NCBI GenBank assembly: GCA_902582165.1
Contig: CACHQZ010000001.1
Coordinates: 62,001-126,000, forward strand
Length of the DNA stretch: 64,000 nucleotides
Direction: 5' to 3'
Origin: an uncultured Pelagibacteraceae bacterium
GTDB lineage: Bacteria; Pseudomonadota; Alphaproteobacteria; Pelagibacterales; Pelagibacteraceae
Made by a program: the position numbers and the translations under genes. The notes under the pieces are model-generated. The model did no database searches, was not told where the DNA came from, and saw only the letters and a list, made by a program, of their open reading frames with translations. Numbering within the stretch: the stretch's first letter is position 1; every line of letters begins with the position of its first letter. Below, piece by piece: positions 1-9,273 of the stretch.

Positions 1-372
1 GGCGCAGATAGCGTTGTCTCATTAAATAATGAGTTAATTAACAAACCAAAAAATAGAAATGAGGCATTAAGAATCCTCAAAAAACTAAATAACTCAAAAC
101 ATTTCTTAATTAGTTCAGTTTGTTTTTCAAAGAATGGCTCAATGTTGTGGAATCATAGCGACTCCTCCGAATTAAAAATGAAAAATCTGTCAGAGAAGGA
201 ATTATTGAATTATTTAGATAAAATTAGTACGGAAACTTTGATGTCTTACGGTGTTTACCAGGTTGAGGCAGAAGGACTCGAGTTATTCGAGTATATTAAA
301 GGTGATCATGAATCGATAATGGGTTTGCCTATTAAAGATATAATCAATTATATTACTCAATATAAAAAATGA
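1..372 (+). CDS. maf: Maf-family nucleotide pyrophosphatase, 5' end outside window
   Basis: Frame 1 is open from the first base to the TGA at 370-372, giving the last 123 residues. The opening residues GADSVVSLNNELINKPKNRN match the Maf motif in which a GAD-T/S-V segment is followed by a G/N-KP segment, and a later DK-x-G-like tail is typical of the family. Maf proteins hydrolyse non-canonical or modified nucleoside triphosphates in the cytoplasm. The stop overlaps the aroE start (ATGA), so the two are probably translationally coupled. The maf-aroE-coaE-dnaQ order is standard in alphaproteobacteria. The true start lies upstream of the window; an internal ATG at 142 is not the start. Confidence 0.85.
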   Translation, partial: GADSVVSLNNELINKPKNRNEALRILKKLNNSKHFLISSVCFSKNGSMLWNHSDSSELKMKNLSEKELLNYLDKISTETLMSYGVYQVEAEGLELFEYIKGDHESIMGLPIKDIINYITQYKK

Positions 373-1190
373 AAAAAAAATTTGGTATTATAGGTGATCC
401 AATAAAACACTCTTTGTCACCAGTACTACATAATTATTGGTTTAAAAAATATAATATTAACGCAAAATATTCTTTAATTAATATTAAAGAAAATGAGTTT
501 CCTAATATTATTAAAAAAATTAAACATAGAGAATTAGATGGTATTAATGTCACTTTACCTTATAAGCAAAAAATTGTTCCTTACCTCGACAGGTTAGTTA
601 ATGATGCTGAAGTTGCTAGCTCGGTGAATACAATTTTCTTAGATGAAAATAATATGCTCATAGGTGAAAATACTGATGTCTTTGGTGTGCAAGCAGCTTA
701 TCTCAAAGAAGTCGATAACATTAAATCTAAAAAAGCCTTAGTGCTAGGAGCTGGAGGTGTATCACCTTCAATTTTATTATCATTGATAAAGTCAGGTATA
801 AAACAAATTGCAATATCAAATAGAACTTCAGAGAAATGTTTTTTTTTGAAGAATAAATTTAAGCAGCTTAAGATTATTGAGTGGAAAAGCTTTAGAGAAA
901 ATTTAAAAGAATATGATATTATTATCAATGCAACTAGCCTAGGTTTAAAAAACGGAGAAGATTACAATTTTAACTTTGAGACAACCAGAGAAGACTCAAT
1001 TTTTATTGATACAATTTATAATCCATTAGAGACAAAAACATTCAAATACTTAAAGGAAAAGGGTTTAAAAGTTTTTAATGGTCTGGATATGTTTATATAT
1101 CAAGGACAGAAATCGTTTTATTTATGGACAAAAATTAATCCTGAAATAGATCAAAAATTAGTGGAAACGTTATTATCAGAATTAAAATGA
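369..1190 (+). CDS. aroE: Shikimate dehydrogenase (NADP+)
   Basis: The 273-residue product has the usual AroE length. It reduces 3-dehydroshikimate to shikimate in aromatic amino-acid synthesis. Visible motifs: the substrate-binding SLSP at residues 15-18, NVTLPYK at 60-66 with the catalytic Lys66, NTD at 101-103 with the catalytic Asp, and the NADP-binding glycine loop GAGGVS near 127-132. A C-terminal GLDMFIYQG segment is also typical. It overlaps maf by 4 bases and coaE by 4 bases, so the cluster reads as one operon. Confidence 0.97.
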   Translation: MKKKFGIIGDPIKHSLSPVLHNYWFKKYNINAKYSLINIKENEFPNIIKKIKHRELDGINVTLPYKQKIVPYLDRLVNDAEVASSVNTIFLDENNMLIGENTDVFGVQAAYLKEVDNIKSKKALVLGAGGVSPSILLSLIKSGIKQIAISNRTSEKCFFLKNKFKQLKIIEWKSFRENLKEYDIIINATSLGLKNGEDYNFNFETTREDSIFIDTIYNPLETKTFKYLKEKGLKVFNGLDMFIYQGQKSFYLWTKINPEIDQKLVETLLSELK

Positions 1191-1753
1191 AGAAAATTGG
1201 AATAACTGGTTCTTTAGCTTCTGGCAAAACAACAGCAAGTAAGATACTTGCGGAAAGAAGAGGCCCGCTTTTTAGCGCTGATAAAGAGGTAAAAAGATTA
1301 TATAATAATAGTAATTTCAAAAAACTTATTTCAAAAGTATTTAAAATTAAGAGAAGTTCAAACGTCAAAAAAGAAATAATAAGAAAAATATTAGAAAAAA
1401 AATCTAATATTCGTAAATTAGAAAAAATTATTCATCCAATAATACGAAAAAAAATGAACTATTTCATTAAAGAAAATAAAAATAAAAAATTTATTTTTCT
1501 TGAAATTCCTTTGCTTATTGAAAGTAGATTAATGAAAAAATTTAATATGATTTTTTTTATTAAAGCAAAAAAAAAGCTTAGACTTAAAAGGTTTAAACTA
1601 AAGGGTGGAAATGAAAAACTTTTCAATATTCTTGATAAAAAACAACTTAGTTACAAAAAAAAAATTGGATATTGTGATGAAGTTGTTGTTAATGAAAAGA
1701 ATTTAAAGATATTAAAAAAAAAACTATCGGATATATTAAGTAAATATGAGTGA
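1187..1753 (+). CDS. coaE: Dephospho-CoA kinase
   Basis: The 188-residue protein catalyses the last step of coenzyme A synthesis, ATP-dependent phosphorylation of dephospho-CoA. The P-loop GSLASGKTT lies at residues 8-16, followed by a DKEVKRLY segment (CoaE proteins carry an Asp-Ala-Asp-like motif here) and an E-x-PLLIES segment in the middle. It is extremely Lys/Ile-rich, as are neighbours with AT-rich codons, and slightly shorter than the usual 200 residues. It overlaps aroE by 4 bases and dnaQ by 8 bases. Confidence 0.93.
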   Translation: MKKIGITGSLASGKTTASKILAERRGPLFSADKEVKRLYNNSNFKKLISKVFKIKRSSNVKKEIIRKILEKKSNIRKLEKIIHPIIRKKMNYFIKENKNKKFIFLEIPLLIESRLMKKFNMIFFIKAKKKLRLKRFKLKGGNEKLFNILDKKQLSYKKKIGYCDEVVVNEKNLKILKKKLSDILSKYE

Positions 1754-2408
1754 AATTTTTCTTGATACAGAGACAACAGGTTTATCATTTAGAGAAGGTC
1801 ATAAAATAGTAGAAATAGCCTGCATAGAAACAAAAGATCTAATAGCCACTGGAAATATCTTTCATAAGTTAATTAATCCACAAAGAGATATGCCGCTGGA
1901 AGCTTTCAAAGTACATGGTTTCTCAAAAGAATTTTTAAACGATAAAGAGATATTTAGTGATGTAGCAGAAGATTTCTTAAATTTCATAAAAGGAAAAAAA
2001 ATTATTATTCATAATGCACCTTTTGATTTAAGCTTTTTAAATGGAGAGCTAGATCTGATAAAAAAGAATCGAGTAGATGAAAAATTAGTTATTGATTCAT
2101 TGGAGATAGCTAGGAACAAATTTCCAGGTTCTTCCAATTCTTTAGACGCTTTATGTAAAAAATTTAATATTGATATTTCAAAAAGGACTAAACACAATGC
2201 TTTACTCGACTGCGAGTTATTGAGAGAAGTTTATATAAATCTTTTAGACGTTAAAGAACCAAAATTTAATTTATCTTCTACAAATGATGGTGAAAAAAAT
2301 TTCTTAGCAGAAAAAACTTATAACAAAAAAGTATTAAAAATTCCACAAGATGAAATGAAGGCGCATGAAGCATTTTTAAAAAAAGAACTTAAAAAAAATT
2401 ATTACTGA
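1746..2408 (+). CDS. dnaQ: DNA polymerase III epsilon subunit (3'-5' proofreading exonuclease)
   Basis: The 220-residue DEDDh exonuclease proofreads the replicative polymerase. Exo I is FLDTETTGL at residues 5-13 (Asp7, Glu9), Exo II is HNAPFDLSFL near residue 90, and Exo III has the HNALLDCELL segment with the catalytic His and Asp near residue 155. A poorly conserved C-terminal tail would contact the alpha subunit. It is the last gene of the maf-aroE-coaE-dnaQ run and converges on secB with a 7-base overlap. Confidence 0.95.
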   Translation: MSEIFLDTETTGLSFREGHKIVEIACIETKDLIATGNIFHKLINPQRDMPLEAFKVHGFSKEFLNDKEIFSDVAEDFLNFIKGKKIIIHNAPFDLSFLNGELDLIKKNRVDEKLVIDSLEIARNKFPGSSNSLDALCKKFNIDISKRTKHNALLDCELLREVYINLLDVKEPKFNLSSTNDGEKNFLAEKTYNKKVLKIPQDEMKAHEAFLKKELKKNYY

Positions 2409-2821
2409 ACTTTTCTATCGTCATATAGTTTTTTAAAATCAATTTGATCACTTATCTTTATATCTTTGAATCCAGAATTCTCAAATAAATTGACGAATAA
2501 TGACCTTAACTCACCATAAATCTCAGATGGAACACTAATAAGTATAATTTTTTCTAATTCATCTTTTTCTAATTTTTTTTCAGATATCTCAATTAATGTT
2601 GAGAGTATTATCTTAGCTTCAATTTTTTCAGTAACATCAGATGATGGTGTTAAACTTAAGCAAGTTAGCACTTCAAGAATATTTTGTTTTACCTGATTGC
2701 TTTTTATCTCAATATTAACTTTGTAGTTTTTTATACTACTTGAAAGTAAAAAAAAAACTTTGGGATTTGGAATACTAAATTTTAAATCTTTTATATATTT
2801 TCCAACAATTTTATAGCTCAT
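2402..2821 (-). CDS. secB: Protein-export chaperone SecB
   Basis: The 139-residue protein has SecB length and topology. The N-terminal IVGKYIKDLKFSIPNPKVFF resembles the SecB start in which a YxKDxSFExPN segment leads into beta strands, and alternating strands are followed by C-terminal helices. SecB keeps presecretory proteins unfolded and hands them to SecA. Overall similarity is weak, so the call leans partly on position: alphaproteobacteria typically have secB convergent with dnaQ and next to fxsA. It overlaps fxsA by 11 bases. Confidence 0.75.
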   Translation of the reverse strand: MSYKIVGKYIKDLKFSIPNPKVFFLLSSSIKNYKVNIEIKSNQVKQNILEVLTCLSLTPSSDVTEKIEAKIILSTLIEISEKKLEKDELEKIILISVPSEIYGELRSLFVNLFENSGFKDIKISDQIDFKKLYDDRKVQ

Positions 2822-3233
2822 CTTTATTTTTATCTACAATTTCACCATCAATAGTTTTTGTTTCTTTACTTGGTTCCTCAAATTTTTTTTTGTTTTTCAT
2901 TGTGATTTTAAAAATTATATTTCTTGTAAAAGGAATTAACAAAAGAAAACCAATTGCGTCAGTAAAAAAACCAGGCACAATTAATAATAATGCTGCGATA
3001 GCTATAGAAGCTCCAGACATAATTTCATAGATTGGAGCTTTATTTTGATAAAGATTAAGTATACCAGATCTTAATGTTTGAATACCTTGAATTCTTGCGT
3101 AATAAATACCGATTATCGCTGTTAGAAATATTAGAGCTATTGTGTTTAGTGCGCCAATTTCCCCTCCGATTTTAATCATTAAAAAGATCTCTAGAGCTGG
3201 TAAACCTATAAATATTATGAAAAATGTGTTCAT
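2811..3233 (-). CDS. fxsA: FxsA-family inner-membrane protein
   Basis: The 140-residue protein has an N-terminal helix (residues about 4-22, including PALEIFLMIKIGG), a second near 30-46, the signature IGIYYARIQG, and a hydrophobic hairpin containing ALLLIVPGFFTDAIGFLLLIP near residues 85-105. These match FxsA (suppressor of F exclusion of phage T7), a cytoplasmic membrane protein with no defined biochemical activity. The tail is charged and cytoplasmic. It is transcribed toward secB and is divergent from the Tim44-like gene. Confidence 0.9.
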   Translation of the reverse strand: MNTFFIIFIGLPALEIFLMIKIGGEIGALNTIALIFLTAIIGIYYARIQGIQTLRSGILNLYQNKAPIYEIMSGASIAIAALLLIVPGFFTDAIGFLLLIPFTRNIIFKITMKNKKKFEEPSKETKTIDGEIVDKNKDEL

Positions 3234-3277
3234 TTGTCTGATACAAAATTATATTATTCATGTATATTTATCAAATA

Positions 3278-3880
3278 ATGAGTAACAGTTTTGGCTATTT
3301 AGATATTATTTTATTAGGAATGATTGCAGGATTCATCATTCTAAGACTTAGAAGTATTTTGGGGAGAAAAACCGGGCACGAGTCTAAGGTTTACCCTAAC
3401 TTCGCAGAAAAAAAATTTAGTATGCCTCAACAAGAGTCTGAGCCAATAAAACAGAATCTTGAAGTTCTGGAAGGTAAGGATAAAAAAGAATTTTTAAAAG
3501 GAGCTGAAATTGCTTATGAGAGTATCCTAACCTCATTCGCCTCAGGAGATTTAATTAAGTTAAAAGCTTTACTTTCATCTAATATGTTTTCAAATTTTTC
3601 TGATGCAATAAAATCTAGAAATAAAGAAAGTATAAAATCAGAATTCACATTTATTGGAGTAAAAGAGTCTTCAGTTGAAAAATATGAAAAAATTAAAGAT
3701 AACCTTTTTGCAACAGTGAAATTTGTAGCTGAAGTCATTTCAGTGAAAAGAGATAAGGACAATAAAATTATAGAGGGAAATCCTGATAAAATTAAATTTG
3801 TTACAGACAGCTGGAAATTTACTAAAAATATTAATAATAAAAGCCCGAATTGGTATTTATCTGAAATTATCAGTCAGTGA
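3278..3880 (+). CDS. Tim44-like domain protein
   Basis: About 200 residues: one N-terminal transmembrane segment (FGYLDIILLGMIAGFIILRL), a Lys/Glu-rich linker, then a Tim44-like domain beginning around LKGAEIAYESILTSFASGDL and ending with a WYLSEI-like strand. It is related to mitochondrial Tim44, and bacterial TimA members are membrane-anchored proteins of poorly known function. I chose the ATG at 3278 (MSNSFGYL) rather than an in-frame ATG at 3260, because the membrane segment then follows directly. It lies between fxsA and the Smr gene, the usual alphaproteobacterial place; the mltA often found between them is absent. Confidence 0.8.
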   Translation: MSNSFGYLDIILLGMIAGFIILRLRSILGRKTGHESKVYPNFAEKKFSMPQQESEPIKQNLEVLEGKDKKEFLKGAEIAYESILTSFASGDLIKLKALLSSNMFSNFSDAIKSRNKESIKSEFTFIGVKESSVEKYEKIKDNLFATVKFVAEVISVKRDKDNKIIEGNPDKIKFVTDSWKFTKNINNKSPNWYLSEIISQ

Positions 3881-4293
3881 TTAAAAAAAAGAGTCTCTCA
3901 AAGGAAGATCAAAAAGTCTGGGAGGACTATACTCGCAATCCTTCAGACATTATTGATAAAGATAAAAATTATTCTAGAACTGCCAGCAAAGAAAGATTCA
4001 AATTCGATCTTCATGGATATACGTTAGATGATGCCAACAAAAAGGTTAGAGAAATCATACTTTCTTGCAAAGAAAACAATTATAAAGAAATATTATTAAT
4101 TACTGGGAAAGGCTTACATTCAAAAAATAAAAAAGATATCTATGTTTCAAAAAATTTTGGAACACTTAGGTATTCAGTTCCCGAATTTATAAAATCTGAA
4201 AAAGAGTTAAGTAATTTTATCATCTCTATAAACGAAGCTGAAATCAGAGATGGCGGTGCAGGCGCCTTATTAATTAAATTAAAAAATTTATAA
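3877..4293 (+). CDS. Smr-domain protein (putative endonuclease)
   Basis: The 138-residue protein starts at a GTG that overlaps the preceding TGA (GTGA), so it is coupled to the Tim44-like gene. The Smr domain is visible as [11 protein letters not shown] near residues 43-53, TGKGLHS near 84-90 and [11 protein letters not shown] at the C-terminus. Smr domains are found in MutS2 and in small nucleases that act on DNA or stalled-ribosome mRNA; which applies here cannot be told. It converges on hslU with a 6-base overlap. Confidence 0.85.
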   Translation: MIKKKSLSKEDQKVWEDYTRNPSDIIDKDKNYSRTASKERFKFDLHGYTLDDANKKVREIILSCKENNYKEILLITGKGLHSKNKKDIYVSKNFGTLRYSVPEFIKSEKELSNFIISINEAEIRDGGAGALLIKLKNL

Positions 4294-5664
4294 TATAAAT
4301 TTCGATAGATCTGTATCTTTTACTAAATTTCCTAGATTGTCTTGAACAAACTTTTTATCAACTGTTATAGTTTCACCAGCTTTATCAGTTGCATTAAAAC
4401 TTATATCATCTAAAACTTTTTCGATGATTGTATGAAGTCTCCTTGCACCAATGTTTTCTACTGAGGAGTTTACTTCTGCAGAAATTTTAGCAAGCATATC
4501 AATACCGTCCTCTGAAAATTCAAGATTTACATTCTCTGTTTTTAATAAAGCCTTGTATTGCTTAATTAAACTGTTGTCTGGCTCTTTTAAAATTCTTTTA
4601 AAGTCCTCTTCATTCAGAGCGTTTAATTCGACTCTTATAGGTAATCTTCCTTGTAATTCAGGCAATAAGTCAGATGGTTTGGCTAATTGGAAAGCACCCG
4701 AGGCGATAAATAAGATATGGTCAGTTTTAATAGGTCCATGTTTTGTACTTACCGTTGTCCCCTCAATTAAAGGTAATAAATCCCTTTGAACACCCTCTCT
4801 AGAAACGTCTCCTCCAACTCTGTCACTTCTTGCAGAAACCTTATCAATTTCATCTAAGAATACTATTCCATTTTCCTCAGTAGCTTTCTTGGCTTCTTTT
4901 ATAATCTTATCTTCCTCAATCATTTTATCCGACTCTTGAGCGACTAAAATTCCATGGGACTCCTTAACACTCATTTTTTTCTTTTTACCTTTTTTATTTC
5001 CCATAGATTTTCCAAGAATATCTCCTAGATTGACCATACCAACATTTCCTCCGGGCATACCTGGTATTTCAAAACTTTGTAATCCAGAGGATGTATCCTG
5101 CACTTCTATTTCAATTTCGTTATTGTCTAAGTCTCCATTTCTTAGTCTTTTTCTAAAACTTTCTCTTGTAGCAACACTTGCCTTATTTCCAACTAAAGCA
5201 TCTAAAACTTTTTCCTCTGCCTTTAATTCAGCTTTAGCTTTAACTTCTTTTCTTTTTCTCTCTCTTTCCATCGCTATTGCAATTTCAATCAAATCTCTGA
5301 CGATTTGCTCAACATCTCTACCTACGTACCCAACTTCAGTAAATCTTGTTGCTTCAACTTTTATGAAAGGTGCTTCAGCTAATCTGGAAAGTCTTCTTGA
5401 TATTTCAGTTTTTCCTACTCCTGTTGGACCGATCATGAGTATGTTCTTCGGCAATACTTCATCCCTCATTTCATCAGTAAGAGCTTGTCTTCTCCATCTA
5501 TTTCTTAATGCAACTGCAACAGCTTTTTTTGCTTCCTTTTGACCGATTACATATCTATCTAGCTCTGAAACTATTTCTCTTGGGGAAAGAGCGCTGACCT
5601 TTGAGCTATCAGCTTTAGATCCTTTGACTAGTTTTAAATTTGTATCTTTTTTTGATTTAGACAT
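4288..5664 (-). CDS. hslU: HslU ATPase subunit of the HslUV protease
   Basis: The 458-residue AAA+ unfoldase feeds substrates to HslV. Walker A GPTGVGKT is at residues 79-86, Walker B VFLDEIDK near 270, the intermediate domain lies between them (it has a Gly/Lys-rich stretch), and a sensor 2 GARRLHTI motif comes near the C-terminus. The tail ends in FIL; hydrophobic HslU C-termini insert into HslV. An extra stretch of about 20 mostly polar residues precedes the canonical start. It begins directly after the hslV stop, so the two form an operon. Confidence 0.97.
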   Translation of the reverse strand: MSKSKKDTNLKLVKGSKADSSKVSALSPREIVSELDRYVIGQKEAKKAVAVALRNRWRRQALTDEMRDEVLPKNILMIGPTGVGKTEISRRLSRLAEAPFIKVEATRFTEVGYVGRDVEQIVRDLIEIAIAMERERKRKEVKAKAELKAEEKVLDALVGNKASVATRESFRKRLRNGDLDNNEIEIEVQDTSSGLQSFEIPGMPGGNVGMVNLGDILGKSMGNKKGKKKKMSVKESHGILVAQESDKMIEEDKIIKEAKKATEENGIVFLDEIDKVSARSDRVGGDVSREGVQRDLLPLIEGTTVSTKHGPIKTDHILFIASGAFQLAKPSDLLPELQGRLPIRVELNALNEEDFKRILKEPDNSLIKQYKALLKTENVNLEFSEDGIDMLAKISAEVNSSVENIGARRLHTIIEKVLDDISFNATDKAGETITVDKKFVQDNLGNLVKDTDLSKFIL

Positions 5665-6204
5665 TTAAATTTTTTCCATTGTTACATTATTATTTGTAAA
5701 TACGCAGATATCTGATGCAACTTTTAATGCTTTTTTTGCTATCTCTTCAGCTTTCATGTCAGTCTCAATTAAAACTTTAGCAGCTGCAAGAGCATAGTTT
5801 CCTCCTGATCCAATTCCAATAATCCCATCCTCTGGTTCTAAAACATCGCCAGTTCCAGAAATTATAAAGCTATGATCTTTATCTGCAACTGCCATCAATG
5901 CTTCTAATCTTCTTAAAAATTTATCACTTCTCCAATCTTTAGCTAATTCAACAGCTGCTCTTTGCAAGTTACCAGCATGCTTTTCTAATTTTGCTTCGAG
6001 TCTTTCAAATAAAGTTAGAGCGTCTGCAGTTGAGCCGGCAAATCCTGCGATTACTCCTCTGTTCTCAATTTTTCTAACCTTCTTGGCTTTGCTTTTTAAA
6101 ACTGTATTGCCAAGACTTACTTGACCGTCGCCTGCTACAATGGTCTCCCCGCCCTTTCTAAGTAGGACAATTGTAGTACCGTGCCATTTTTCAGCTGTAT
6201 TCAT
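5665..6204 (-). CDS. hslV: HslV peptidase subunit of the HslUV protease
   Basis: The 179-residue Ntn-hydrolase is a proteasome-beta-type threonine peptidase. The catalytic N-terminal Thr is exposed by removal of a short propeptide: WHGTTIV at residues 7-13 matches the alphaproteobacterial form, making Thr10 the likely nucleophile. [11 protein letters not shown] and [17 protein letters not shown] are family signatures, and [11 protein letters not shown] lies near residue 125. It heads the hslVU operon, divergent from hisB across 96 bases that hold a possible heat-shock promoter. Confidence 0.97.
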   Translation of the reverse strand: MNTAEKWHGTTIVLLRKGGETIVAGDGQVSLGNTVLKSKAKKVRKIENRGVIAGFAGSTADALTLFERLEAKLEKHAGNLQRAAVELAKDWRSDKFLRRLEALMAVADKDHSFIISGTGDVLEPEDGIIGIGSGGNYALAAAKVLIETDMKAEEIAKKALKVASDICVFTNNNVTMEKI

Positions 6205-6208
6205 AAAG

Positions 6209-6239
6209 TTATATGTGGAGATTATTTTGAGATCTTCAA
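6209..6239 (-). promoter_or_regulatory. Possible RpoH-type promoter for hslVU
   Basis: On the minus strand TTGAAG (6239-6234) is followed after 16 bases by CACATATAA (6217-6209). This resembles the alphaproteobacterial heat-shock promoter pattern and the element seen before dnaK. The -10-like box lies only about 5 bases before the hslV ATG, so transcripts would be nearly leaderless. AT-rich DNA gives such matches by chance. Confidence 0.3.
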
Positions 6240-6255
6240 TAGTGATTTATTGATA

Positions 6256-6267
6256 AAATGATCATTT
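6256..6267. repeat. 12-bp perfect palindrome between hslV and hisB
   Basis: AAATGATCATTT is self-complementary and is nested between TTGATA (6250-6255) and TATCAA (6275-6280), which pair as an outer inverted repeat. It sits 34 bases before the hisB ATG in the divergent region. It could be an operator or just AT-rich symmetry. Confidence 0.35.
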
Positions 6268-6300
6268 AAATATATATCAAAGGTAAATCAGGCATAGTTT

Positions 6301-6891
6301 ATGAGTAGAAAAGCAAAAATTACCAGAAAAACAAAAGAGACTAGTATTTCTGTCGCGGTTAATCTAGACGGAAAAGGAAAGTATAAAATTCAAACTGGAA
6401 TAGGTTTTTTAGACCACATGTTGGAGCAACTTTCAAAGCATTCTCTTATAGACCTAGATGTTAAAGCAAAAGGTGACACGCATATAGATTTACACCATAC
6501 TACTGAGGATACCGGTATAGCTATTGGTGAAGCTATTAAAAAAGCAGCAGGTAATCGAAAAGGAATTACACGATATGCATCAACAATGATTCCTATGGAT
6601 GAAACTCTAAGCCGAGTTTCAATAGATGTATCGAATAGACCTTATTTGATCTGGAAAGTAAATCTACCAGTTGAGAAACTTGGTGAGATGGATACAGAAT
6701 TATTTAAAGAGTGGTTCCAAGCATTTTCACAATCAGCTGGAGTTACTTTACACATAGAAAATATTTATGGTGAAAATAGTCACCACAAGATTGAGTCGTG
6801 TTACAAAGGTTTAGCTAGATCATTGAAAGATGCTTTAGCGATAGATAAAAGAATAAAAAACTCGGTACCTTCGACAAAAGGCTCTATTTAA
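6301..6891 (+). CDS. hisB: Imidazoleglycerol-phosphate dehydratase
   Basis: The 196-residue monofunctional IGPD carries out the sixth step of histidine synthesis. It has the duplicated metal-binding His motifs: [14 protein letters not shown] near residues 35-48, [16 protein letters not shown] near 63-78, and [16 protein letters not shown] near 160-175. It lacks the phosphatase domain of the E. coli bifunctional HisB, as expected in alphaproteobacteria. It heads the hisBHAFE run. Confidence 0.98.
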   Translation: MSRKAKITRKTKETSISVAVNLDGKGKYKIQTGIGFLDHMLEQLSKHSLIDLDVKAKGDTHIDLHHTTEDTGIAIGEAIKKAAGNRKGITRYASTMIPMDETLSRVSIDVSNRPYLIWKVNLPVEKLGEMDTELFKEWFQAFSQSAGVTLHIENIYGENSHHKIESCYKGLARSLKDALAIDKRIKNSVPSTKGSI

Positions 6892-6896
6892 AATTG

Positions 6897-7523
6897 ATGA
6901 ACGTCACAATTGTTGACTACCAATCGGGCAATATTAGCTCTGTCATAAATTCTTTTACAGAGGTAGCTAAAGGTAAAGTTAATATAGAAGTAACCTCAGA
7001 TATAAAAAAAATTAAATCCAGTGACAAAATTGTTTTACCAGGACAAGGATCATTTAAAAGCTGTGTAGACTCTCTCAATAGTATTAACGGATTAGTTAAT
7101 ACGCTTAAAGAATTCGCAATAACAAATAAGAAGCCTTTATTAGGTATTTGCGTGGGCTTACAAATGTTTGCTGATATTGGTTATGAAGAAGCAGAAACAA
7201 GGGGATTAGGTTGGATTACAGGGAAAGTTTCTAAAATTGATAATCAAAAAGGGAAATTTAAGCTTCCGCACATCGGTTGGAATGAAATTGAAATTCAAAA
7301 GGAAAGTAAAATATTTAAAGACATAAAAAATAAATCTCATATGTATTTCGTACACAGTTACGAGTTTATCCCCGAAGACAAAGCAGTCATTTCAGCAATA
7401 ACAGACTATTCCTCAAAAATTGTATGCGCAGTTGAGAAAGATAACTTGTTTGGAACACAGTTTCACCCTGAGAAGAGTGATAAAATCGGATTAAAAATAA
7501 TTGATAACTTTTTAAAATTATAA
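6897..7523 (+). CDS. hisH: Imidazole glycerol phosphate synthase, glutaminase subunit
   Basis: The 208-residue class-I glutamine amidotransferase supplies ammonia to HisF. The oxyanion region LPGQGSF is near residue 50, the nucleophile Cys85 lies in LLGICVGLQMF, and TQFHPEKS near 190 contains the catalytic His and Glu. I prefer the ATG at 6897 over the TTG at 6894. It lies 5 bases after hisB and overlaps the hisA start by one base. Confidence 0.97.
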   Translation: MNVTIVDYQSGNISSVINSFTEVAKGKVNIEVTSDIKKIKSSDKIVLPGQGSFKSCVDSLNSINGLVNTLKEFAITNKKPLLGICVGLQMFADIGYEEAETRGLGWITGKVSKIDNQKGKFKLPHIGWNEIEIQKESKIFKDIKNKSHMYFVHSYEFIPEDKAVISAITDYSSKIVCAVEKDNLFGTQFHPEKSDKIGLKIIDNFLKL

Positions 7524-8248
7524 TGAAAATATTCCCTGCTATAGACATAAAAGATCGGAAATGCGTAAGATTAATTAAAGGAGATTTTGAAAATAAAACT
7601 GAATATGAAACTTCACCAATTGATCAAGCAGCTAAATATAAAGATCATGGTTTTAAAAACTTGCATATCGTTGATCTAGACGGAGCTTTAACTGGTAAAA
7701 CAGTCAATTTAGATATTATTGAAGAGATAGTTAGCAAATACGATTTTAAAATCGAGATAGGTGGTGGTGTAAGAAAAACAGAAAGCATTAAACAATATAT
7801 AGATGCTGGTGTAGAAAAAGTAATTTTGGGTAGCGGAGCGATTAAAAATAAAGAATTTTTAAAAGACTCTTGTGAAAAGTTTAAAGGCCAAATTGCGTTA
7901 GGTTTAGATGCAAAAGATGGAAATCTCTCTGTGTCAGGTTGGAAAGAAAATTTAAATGTTAAAACCATAGACTTTCTTAAAGAAGTAAATAACTATGGAG
8001 TGAGCAGAATAATTTATACGGATATTAACAGAGATGGAATGAAAACTAGTCCTAACTTTGACGAGACTGTAAAGATTGCAGAACTATCTAATTGTCCTAT
8101 TTTGATTTCAGGAGGTGTTTCTTCAATAAATGATATTAAGAAAGCCAGAGAATTAAATAATAAAAAAATTGAAGGTATCATTGTTGGCAAAGCTATTTAT
8201 GATGGTGATATTAAGCTTGATGAGTTAGCAAAGGAGATTAATGCTTAA
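7523..8248 (+). CDS. hisA: ProFAR isomerase (1-(5-phosphoribosyl)-5-[(5-phosphoribosylamino)methylideneamino] imidazole-4-carboxamide isomerase)
   Basis: The 241-residue (beta/alpha)8 barrel opens with [18 protein letters not shown], which holds the catalytic Asp8, and has GGGVRK near residue 80 and ISGGVSS near 195 as phosphate-binding loops. A second acid-base Asp follows YTDINRDGM near 170. It performs the Amadori rearrangement in histidine synthesis. It overlaps both hisH and hisF, indicating coupled translation. Confidence 0.97.
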   Translation: MKIFPAIDIKDRKCVRLIKGDFENKTEYETSPIDQAAKYKDHGFKNLHIVDLDGALTGKTVNLDIIEEIVSKYDFKIEIGGGVRKTESIKQYIDAGVEKVILGSGAIKNKEFLKDSCEKFKGQIALGLDAKDGNLSVSGWKENLNVKTIDFLKEVNNYGVSRIIYTDINRDGMKTSPNFDETVKIAELSNCPILISGGVSSINDIKKARELNNKKIEGIIVGKAIYDGDIKLDELAKEINA

Positions 8249-8999
8249 AAATAGAATTATACCTTGCCTTGATGTTAAAGACGGAAGAGTTGTTAAAGGT
8301 ATAAACTTTGTTGAATTAAAAGATGCTGGAGATCCAGTAGAACAAGCTAAAATTTATAGTGATGGTGGCGCTGACGAGATCTGTTTTCTTGATATTACCG
8401 CTTCAAACGAAAATAGAGAAACGATTACTGATATTGTTAGAAAAACTGCGAAAGAATGTTTCGTTCCTTTAACTGTCGGAGGTGGAGTTAGAACTATTCA
8501 AAATATTACTGATTTATTGTTAGCTGGTGCAGATAAAGTTTCTATTAATACTTCCGCTGTAAAAAATGTCGACTTCGTTAAGGAAGCTTCAAAAAAATTT
8601 GGATCTCAATGTATTGTGGTTGCGATTGATGCAAAAAAAGTTTCAGATAATAAATGGGAAGTATTTACACACGGTGGAAGGAATAAAACTGGTATCGATG
8701 CAGTAGAGTTTGCTAAAAAAGTAGAAGAAAATGGAGCCGGAGAAATTTTATTAACTTCAATGGATAAAGATGGAACTAAATCTGGTTACGATGTTGATTT
8801 ATTAAAAACAATTACGAATAACACCAATATTCCTGTAATAGCTTCTGGTGGAGTTGGAACTCTAGATCACTTATATGATGGTATAGTCAAAGGTGGAGCG
8901 AGTGCAGTTTTAGCGGCTTCTATATTTCATTATGGTGAATATAAAATCAAAGACGCTAAAGAATATTTGAATTCTAAAAATGTATCGGTAAGGTTATAA
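8241..8999 (+). CDS. hisF: Imidazole glycerol phosphate synthase, cyclase subunit
   Basis: The 252-residue barrel opens with [16 protein letters not shown], where Asp11 is catalytic, and continues with [15 protein letters not shown] and ITSGGVGT-like phosphate loops (here [11 protein letters not shown]). A mid-protein Asp follows [14 protein letters not shown]. With HisH it forms IGP and AICAR. It overlaps hisA by 8 bases and is followed after one base by hisE. Confidence 0.98.
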   Translation: MLKNRIIPCLDVKDGRVVKGINFVELKDAGDPVEQAKIYSDGGADEICFLDITASNENRETITDIVRKTAKECFVPLTVGGGVRTIQNITDLLLAGADKVSINTSAVKNVDFVKEASKKFGSQCIVVAIDAKKVSDNKWEVFTHGGRNKTGIDAVEFAKKVEENGAGEILLTSMDKDGTKSGYDVDLLKTITNNTNIPVIASGGVGTLDHLYDGIVKGGASAVLAASIFHYGEYKIKDAKEYLNSKNVSVRL

Positions 9000-9000
9000 A

Positions 9001-9273
9001 ATGTTTGAAAACTTAGAACAATTAATTAAAACAATCAGAGAGAGAAAAAATTCTTCTCCAGATAAGTCTTATACCAATAAACTTTTGAACGATAAGAACC
9101 TAAGTGTCTCAAAAGTTAAAGAGGAAATAAGCGAATTAATAGAATCTGTGGAAAAAAACTCAAATAAGATACACGAAGCTGCTGATGTGGTTTATCATTT
9201 GATGGTTTACTTAGAGGCTAACAACATAAAAATTGAAGATGTGATGAGCGAACTTAAGAAGAGACAGAAATGA
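9001..9273 (+). CDS. hisE: Phosphoribosyl-ATP pyrophosphatase
   Basis: The 90-residue all-alpha enzyme has the MazG-like metal-binding helices: SKVKEEISELIE near residues 36-47 and EAADVVYHLMVYLEANNI near 59-76. It hydrolyses PR-ATP to PR-AMP, the second step of histidine synthesis. It is separate from hisI, which is not in this window. The HIT gene overlaps its last 4 bases. Confidence 0.95.
   Translation: MFENLEQLIKTIRERKNSSPDKSYTNKLLNDKNLSVSKVKEEISELIESVEKNSNKIHEAADVVYHLMVYLEANNIKIEDVMSELKKRQK

Noticed and set aside
5030-5542. 170-codon ORF on the plus strand
   Set aside because: It is antisense to hslU, whose AAA+ motifs are intact; composition is typical of a shadow frame.
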